Origin: Fimbriimonadaceae bacterium
GTDB taxonomy: Bacteria; Armatimonadota; Fimbriimonadia; Fimbriimonadales; Fimbriimonadaceae
DNA: 8,988 bases
NCBI GenBank assembly: GCA_022842565.1
Contig: JALHPH010000047.1
Span: 1-8,988 of the forward strand
Direction: 5' to 3'
In this document: positions 5,528 through 8,988 of the stretch, one piece after another
How the letters are laid out: each line of letters begins with the position of its first letter
Numbering within the stretch: the stretch's first letter is position 1
Position numbers and translations under genes: made by a program
The notes under the pieces: model-generated
What the model was told of the DNA's origin: nothing
The model's input: only the letters and a program-made list of their open reading frames with translations
The model's database searches: none

Positions 5528-6831
5528 GAACTCGGCGCGGCCGGTGCGTTGCGCAAGTGATGTTGGAGGTCGAAGATTTCTTCGACCTCCTCTTTATTGA
5601 GCAGCCGCAGCACGTCGGGATCGTTCTCGATGCAGGTCTTGAAGTCCTCTCCGTCCCAGGTCCGCGCGGCGTTGCGTTGCGCCACTTTGTAGGCATCCTC
5701 ACGCGAAAGACCCTTGCGGATCAGACTGACCATCACATGCTCGCTGAAAACGAGATCGCCCATTTGCCGGAGGTTCCGGGCCATGTTCTCGGGCAAAATC
5801 GTCAGCCCGCGCAAGATACGCTCCACTCGGTTGGTCATGAAATCGACCAGCTGGAATGTGTCTGGGAAGACGATTCGCTCGAGTGAGCTGTTTGTGAGGT
5901 CGCGCTCATGCCAGGTCATCACGCTCTCCAGCATGGCGTGGGCGTTGCCGCGCACCAATCGGGCCAATCCGCAGACTGTTTCGGCGTTCCAGGGGTTGCG
6001 CTTGTGCGGCATGGCGCTGCTCCCGGTCTGGCCAGCTGCGAATTCCTCTTGGACTTCCAGGATCTCTGTACGCTGCAGGTTGCGCAGCTCGGTCGCGATT
6101 CGCTCCAAACTGCCTGCCATCACTGCCATAACGGACATCAAGTGTGCATGGCGGTCTCGGGCGACGATTTGGGTGCTGCTGGGGTCAGGCCTTAGCCCGA
6201 GGCGCTGGCAGATGCTGGCTTCCAAAGACCGGTCCACGTGAGCATGGATTCCCACCGCTCCGCTGACTTTGCCGACGGCGATCTCTTCGCGGCTCTCCTC
6301 CAGTCGCAGCTTGGAACGCTGAAGCTCGTGGTACCAGCCCTCGCATTTGTGACCAAAGGTGATGGGTTCGGCATGGATGCCGTGCGTGCGACCGATGCAG
6401 GGGGTCCGGCCGAATTCGCGCCACAACCGTACCACTTGGGCGATCAGTCGGTCGGTGGATTCGATCAACACGGTGCATGCATCCCGCATCATCATCGCCA
6501 ATGCCGTGTCGATACAGTCGTAGCTCGTCACCCCAAAATGAACCCAGCGCGAGGGTGATGTCTTCGGTTTAAATCCGCCGCCCTTGGTGATTTCTTCGCT
6601 GACACAGCGCACAAAGGCAACAAGGTCGTGGCGAGTTTCTTGCTCGATTTCGTCGCATCGCTCCAGAGTGAATCGGCTATGGTCACGGATAGCGGCCATG
6701 TCGGCGGCGGGGATCACTCCGGATTCGGCGTATGCCTCGCAAATGGCCAGTTCCACGGCGAGCCACCGCTCGTACTTTGCCTGGCGGCTCCAGATCGCGG
6801 TCATTGCGGCCGTCGTGTATCGCTCGATCAT
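5524..6831 (-). CDS. purB: Adenylosuccinate lyase
   Basis: PurB catalyses two steps of purine synthesis, splitting SAICAR to AICAR plus fumarate and adenylosuccinate to AMP plus fumarate. The 435-residue length fits bacterial enzymes. Visible motifs in order are MIERYTTAAMTAIWS at the N terminus, TRHD (66-69), HFGVTSYDCIDTA (98-110), GRTHG (147-151) with the catalytic-region Thr-His, and the fumarase/aspartase superfamily signature GSSAMPHKRNP (270-280) with the flexible catalytic serine loop. WHERDLTNSS (307-316) is also family-typical. Residues 84-96 (GGGFKPKTSPSRW) form a short insertion before HFG compared with the Bacillus-type enzyme. The ATG at 6829-6831 gives the usual N terminus. The gene ends on a TTAA shared with the converging membrane-protein gene. 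Another purine gene, purD, lies upstream on the same strand but beyond an opposite-strand gene, so purB needs its own promoter. Confidence 0.97.
   Translation of the reverse strand: MIERYTTAAMTAIWSRQAKYERWLAVELAICEAYAESGVIPAADMAAIRDHSRFTLERCDEIEQETRHDLVAFVRCVSEEITKGGGFKPKTSPSRWVHFGVTSYDCIDTALAMMMRDACTVLIESTDRLIAQVVRLWREFGRTPCIGRTHGIHAEPITFGHKCEGWYHELQRSKLRLEESREEIAVGKVSGAVGIHAHVDRSLEASICQRLGLRPDPSSTQIVARDRHAHLMSVMAVMAGSLERIATELRNLQRTEILEVQEEFAAGQTGSSAMPHKRNPWNAETVCGLARLVRGNAHAMLESVMTWHERDLTNSSLERIVFPDTFQLVDFMTNRVERILRGLTILPENMARNLRQMGDLVFSEHVMVSLIRKGLSREDAYKVAQRNAARTWDGEDFKTCIENDPDVLRLLNKEEVEEIFDLQHHLRNAPAAPSS
5565..5598 (+). terminator. Intrinsic terminator-like hairpin for the membrane-protein gene, inside purB
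   Basis: GGAGGTCGAAGA (5565-5576), TT, then TCTTCGACCTCC (5579-5590) form a perfect 12-base inverted repeat, or 11 base pairs with a four-base loop. It is followed on the + strand by TCTTTATT. It starts 37 bases after the membrane-protein stop, facing that gene. On the minus strand the hairpin is followed by AACATCAC, so it would not terminate purB. The same bases encode purB residues 414-422 (EEVEEIFDL). Confidence 0.6.
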
Positions 6832-6848
6832 CGCTTCGAAGGGTACCC

Positions 6849-6857
6849 GCTGACTCC
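6849..6857 (+). repeat. Direct repeat GCTGACTCC, copy 1
   Basis: This exact nine-base copy matches 6927-6935. It lies on the purB side of the AT-rich core and is a candidate regulator site. Chance is not excluded. Confidence 0.3.
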
Positions 6858-6926
6858 CTCACCTGCAATTCACAAAAAATTTAGAAAAGTATAAAGAAAT
6901 AATAAAATCTACCGATTAGTGAAACA

Positions 6927-6935
6927 GCTGACTCC
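6927..6935 (+). repeat. Direct repeat GCTGACTCC, copy 2
   Basis: Second exact copy of the nonamer at 6849-6857, on the PilZ-gene side of the AT-rich core, 78 bases away start to start. Confidence 0.3.
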
Positions 6936-6957
6936 TTGACTCTCCCTGGGTGTTCTC

Positions 6958-7536
6958 TTGGCTCTCCAACCATTCTTTAACACGCGTGCAAAAGCAGTAC
7001 CATTCGGTGGTCAATCCGCCCTTGAAGGCTGGGTCAGTCCTGATTCTGACGGTGTCCTGATCTTAGAAGTCGAGGACCCCGTCGAGCTGATGTATAAGTC
7101 GCTTGTCCGGGCCCAGTTAAATACTCTCAAGTTCTCGTCCCAGTTTGCCTGCGAATTCATCGGGGCTGAGGGCACTCAGTGTATTCTCTCGCTCCCACCA
7201 GCGATTCCGCGGCATCCCGGGCGCAATGAAGCCCGCTACCGAGGTCTCGTCCGCACCGCCAACTGCCTTTATCCTGGTGACGAGCGCCCCATCAGAGTCA
7301 CGGACGTATCTGTGGCAGGTATTGGCCTGCAGACCACTGAATCCATGGAGATCGGCAGCATTCTTCCGCTCCAAATCGTGCTGGAATCCGGTCTCGTCGA
7401 GTTTGACTGGCAGTGCCTATATGCCAAAGAGATCGTGGCGGGCGGAGAGACCCTTTGGCGATCAGGCGGAAAGATCCTTGCCATTGGCCGCACTGATCAA
7501 GTGCGCTGGCGAAATTTCCTGCTGAGCCATTCTTAA
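6958..7536 (+). CDS. PilZ-domain protein (probable cyclic-di-GMP receptor)
   Basis: This 192-residue protein has a YcgR-like arrangement. An N-terminal beta-rich region (about 20-80, with GVLILEVEDPVEL and FACEFIGAEG) precedes a PilZ domain (about 85-185). In the PilZ domain, arginines R85-HPG-R89-NEA-R93 give RxxxR candidates and VTDVSVAGIGL (114-124) supplies the DxSxxG element (D116, S118, G121). Together these are the known cyclic-di-GMP contacts. PilZ proteins of this type control motility, surface behaviour or exopolysaccharide, but no flagellar or pilus gene is in the window. The start is uncertain. The frame opens after a stop at 6937-6939 and the first usable codon is TTG at 6958, with a weak GGGTG upstream; the first in-frame ATG is near 7090, which would cut the N-terminal domain. 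The TAA stop shares TTAA with purD. Confidence 0.83.
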   Translation: MALQPFFNTRAKAVPFGGQSALEGWVSPDSDGVLILEVEDPVELMYKSLVRAQLNTLKFSSQFACEFIGAEGTQCILSLPPAIPRHPGRNEARYRGLVRTANCLYPGDERPIRVTDVSVAGIGLQTTESMEIGSILPLQIVLESGLVEFDWQCLYAKEIVAGGETLWRSGGKILAIGRTDQVRWRNFLLSHS

Positions 7537-8762
7537 TTCGCCGCGATATCGGTTCGGAGAGTTTTTCCCTCGAAGTCAACGGATTCTGTAGCCGCATAGG
7601 CTCGGGCGCGCGCGTCTGCGAGTGTCGGTGCCACGGCTGAAACGGCAAGCACTCTTCCGCCATTCGTGACCAGCCCACCATCCCGCGCTCCTATCCCGGC
7701 TCCAAAAACCTCCACCCCTTCTGGCAAGTCGCCAATCTGGATCGGATGCCCTTTAGAATAGGCCCCCGGGTAACCCTCGCTAGCCAACACCACCGAGACG
7801 ACTGCATGGTCCAGCGTTTCAATTGGCGGGATTGGGTCGCCCGCGGCAGCCGCCAAGAGCGCCGCTGCGAACCCCTTCCCTAGGCGACGCACGAAGCTCT
7901 GGGTCTCTGGATCGCCGAACCGAACGTTGTATTCGAGGCAATAGGGCACGCCATCCTGCATCATCACCCCAGTAAAGAGTGTGCCCCGAAACGGGATGCC
8001 GTCCCGCTGGAGCTGGGCAATCATCGGCGCGACCAAGTCAGCTTCCACCTGCCCGAGAACCCCCGCTTCTGGCCAGTCTGGAGTCGAAAAAGTCCCCATT
8101 CCGCCGGTGTTGGGGCCTCGGTCTCCATCGAGCGCGCGCTTGTAATCGCGGGCGATGGGGAGGCTCACCATGTTGTGATCCCCAACCAACGTCATGAGGC
8201 TCAGCTCGTAGCCGCGGAGCATCTGTTCGATGACCACTTCGTCGGCGGCAGTGCCCAGGACGCGCTCTACCATCATCCCGTGCAGCGCGTCTTGGAGCTC
8301 GTCTGGTGTGCGGCAAAGGATGACGCCCTTTCCAAGTGCGTTTCCGCTCGCCTTCACCGCTAGGCCCTCACCTTGTTCTAGCTGCGCAAGGCCATATGCC
8401 AGGGCAGGTTCGAATTCGGTGAAAGTACGATGCGCGGCAGTGCGGACCCCTGAGCGCGCCATCATCTCTTTCGAGAACGCCTTGCTCCCTTCCAGCTGAG
8501 CGCCTGCCGCCCCCGGACCAAAAACAGCAACCCCTTGAGCGCGAAGACGGTCGGCTAGACCATCGATCAGTGGGTCCTCTGGGCCAACCACGACCAAATC
8601 GAACCCACCCGAAACCACCACCTCTTCGTTAAAGGGTCCAAGGCTAGCAAACACCCTGCGCGAAAGGGCGTTACCCGGCGATACGACCACTTCAGCCTCC
8701 TGCGACAGCTTCCAAGCCAGAGCGTGCTCGCGGCCGCCCGATCCCACCACCAAGATGCGCAT
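7533..8762 (-). CDS. purD: Phosphoribosylamine--glycine ligase (GAR synthetase)
   Basis: PurD joins glycine to phosphoribosylamine using ATP, the second step of de novo purine synthesis. The 409-residue product has ATP-grasp architecture. Visible features are the N-terminal MRILVVGSGGREHALAW (1-17), VVVGPEDPL (57-65), a glycine-rich loop LAVKASGNALGKGV (134-147), RDYKRALDGDRGPNTGGMG (205-223) and the metal/nucleotide-binding EYNVRFGDPETQ (277-288). The usual KADG of the loop is KASG here. I chose the ATG at 8760-8762, where the universal MxxLVxGxGGREHA begins and GGTGAG lies just upstream. A start at 8798 would add 12 residues (MPLRYSHHNGER) that do not belong to the family. The stop shares TTAA with the PilZ gene. 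The gene is divergent from the ABC exporter gene with a 41-base gap. Confidence 0.97.
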   Translation of the reverse strand: MRILVVGSGGREHALAWKLSQEAEVVVSPGNALSRRVFASLGPFNEEVVVSGGFDLVVVGPEDPLIDGLADRLRAQGVAVFGPGAAGAQLEGSKAFSKEMMARSGVRTAAHRTFTEFEPALAYGLAQLEQGEGLAVKASGNALGKGVILCRTPDELQDALHGMMVERVLGTAADEVVIEQMLRGYELSLMTLVGDHNMVSLPIARDYKRALDGDRGPNTGGMGTFSTPDWPEAGVLGQVEADLVAPMIAQLQRDGIPFRGTLFTGVMMQDGVPYCLEYNVRFGDPETQSFVRRLGKGFAAALLAAAAGDPIPPIETLDHAVVSVVLASEGYPGAYSKGHPIQIGDLPEGVEVFGAGIGARDGGLVTNGGRVLAVSAVAPTLADARARAYAATESVDFEGKTLRTDIAAN

Positions 8763-8790
8763 ACGCTCACCATTATGATGCGAGTATCTT

Positions 8791-8803
8791 AGGGGCATAC
8801 CCC
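8791..8803 (+). promoter_or_regulatory. Ribosome-binding-site hairpin at the ABC exporter start
   Basis: AGGGG at 8791-8795 is the only Shine-Dalgarno-like sequence before the ATG at 8804. GGGG (8792-8795) can pair with CCCC (8800-8803) across a CATA loop, directly abutting the start codon. If it folds, it would hide the ribosome binding site. The structure is seen in sequence; its effect is inference. A possible -10 (TATCTT, 8785-8790) lies too close for a normal leader if this is the site. Confidence 0.35.
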
Positions 8804-8988
8804 ATGCCTCCCACCGATGATCGCAAACTTGTGCGCCGAATCATTGCCCTTTTCAAACCATATCGTCGCGAAGTCATCCAGATCGTCATCGCCGTGCTGG
8901 TGGGCGTCGTTCTGGGCCTCCTTCCTCCCTACTTTTTCAAAATCATTATCGACGAGGGCCTGCTAAAGAACCGTCTTGACATCATCGC
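8804..8988 (+). CDS. ABC exporter, permease/ATPase fusion, N-terminal fragment
   Basis: The frame opens with ATG at 8804 and runs off the right edge (61 codons seen). The residues MPPTDDRKLVRRIIALFKPYRREV are followed by a hydrophobic helix (about 25-46) and LLPPYFFKIIIDEGLLKNR. This is the first transmembrane helix and elbow of type-I ABC exporters (MsbA/LmrA-like), where the 'P(Y/L)xFKxIIDxGL' motif is characteristic. The ATPase half would lie outside the window. Exporters of this group move lipids, drugs or peptides; the substrate is unknown. It is divergent from purD. Confidence 0.85.
   Translation, partial: MPPTDDRKLVRRIIALFKPYRREVIQIVIAVLVGVVLGLLPPYFFKIIIDEGLLKNRLDII

Larger units (their letters stand above)
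6832..6957. promoter_or_regulatory. AT-rich divergent promoter region between purB and the PilZ gene
   Basis: This 126-base spacer between two divergent starts contains a strongly AT-rich core (about 6867-6915), unlike the GC-rich surroundings. Read on the minus strand, TATACT (6888-6893) is a fair -10 box for purB, although no good -35 pairs with it. The nonamer GCTGACTCC occurs twice in the same orientation, at 6849-6857 and 6927-6935, on either side of the AT-rich core. Promoter function is inferred from orientation and composition. Confidence 0.5.

Noticed and set aside
7489..7505. Hairpin CGCACT-GATCA-AGTGCG as terminator of purD
   Set aside because: The 6-base stem is well placed inside the PilZ gene, but the minus strand has no T tract after it. 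Rho-dependent or other termination cannot be told from sequence.
7537..7567. Palindrome and T5 run after the PilZ stop as a terminator
   Set aside because: CGATATCG plus a TTTTT further on looks suggestive, but the stem is short and nine or more bases separate it from the T run.
8763..8798. Upstream start for purD adding 12 residues
   Set aside because: Family members begin at MxxLVxGxGGREHA. The extra residues do not match the family and would push the start to within five bases of the divergent exporter ATG.

Overview
The window is a dense stretch of bacterial chromosome with moderately high GC. It holds eleven protein genes, two of them cut by the window edges, and one tRNA gene. I see no insertion sequence, phage gene, CRISPR array or toxin-antitoxin pair. 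The content is mostly housekeeping: polyamine and purine synthesis, a tRNA, esterases, membrane proteins and a PilZ protein. Secreted proteins with signal peptides, a Tic22-like periplasmic protein and weak Shine-Dalgarno signals suggest a Gram-negative-type, deep-branching lineage. Armatimonadota (Fimbriimonas-like) is my best guess, as low-confidence inference; only a similarity search would settle it.

Layout. Positions 1-679 (-) are the N-terminal part of a secreted protein that runs off the left edge. It is divergent from a two-gene + strand unit, a spermidine synthase homologue (speE, 818-1669) and a Tic22-like secreted protein (1687-2340). This unit runs head-on into a - strand pair, a secreted alpha/beta hydrolase (2549-3532) overlapping by ATGA with a 71-residue S4-domain RNA-binding protein (2337-2552). 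Divergent from that pair lie tRNA-Ser(UGA) (3580-3667), a CE7-type acetyl esterase (3690-4655) and a multi-pass membrane protein (4715-5527), all on +. The membrane protein meets purB (5524-6831, -) head-on. After a short AT-rich divergent spacer comes a PilZ-domain protein (6958-7536, +), which meets purD (7533-8762, -) head-on. The right edge holds the start of a type-I ABC exporter (8804 onward, +), divergent from purD.

The most striking structural feature is that all three convergent gene pairs overlap by exactly four bases, with both stop codons written on one palindrome (CTAG, TTAA, TTAA). There is therefore no intergenic space for terminators between converging genes. In one case a strong hairpin with a T-rich tail, facing the membrane-protein gene, lies inside the purB coding sequence.

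The two purine genes are on the same strand but interrupted by the opposite-strand PilZ gene, so they are not one simple operon. The speE product keeps the methyltransferase-like core, but its substrate-gate loop and C-terminal motif differ from the family pattern. I do not find a clearly new defence or mobile system here. The best leads are the stop-codon architecture, the Tic22-like gene, the unusual aminopropyltransferase and the start-site hairpin of the ABC gene.
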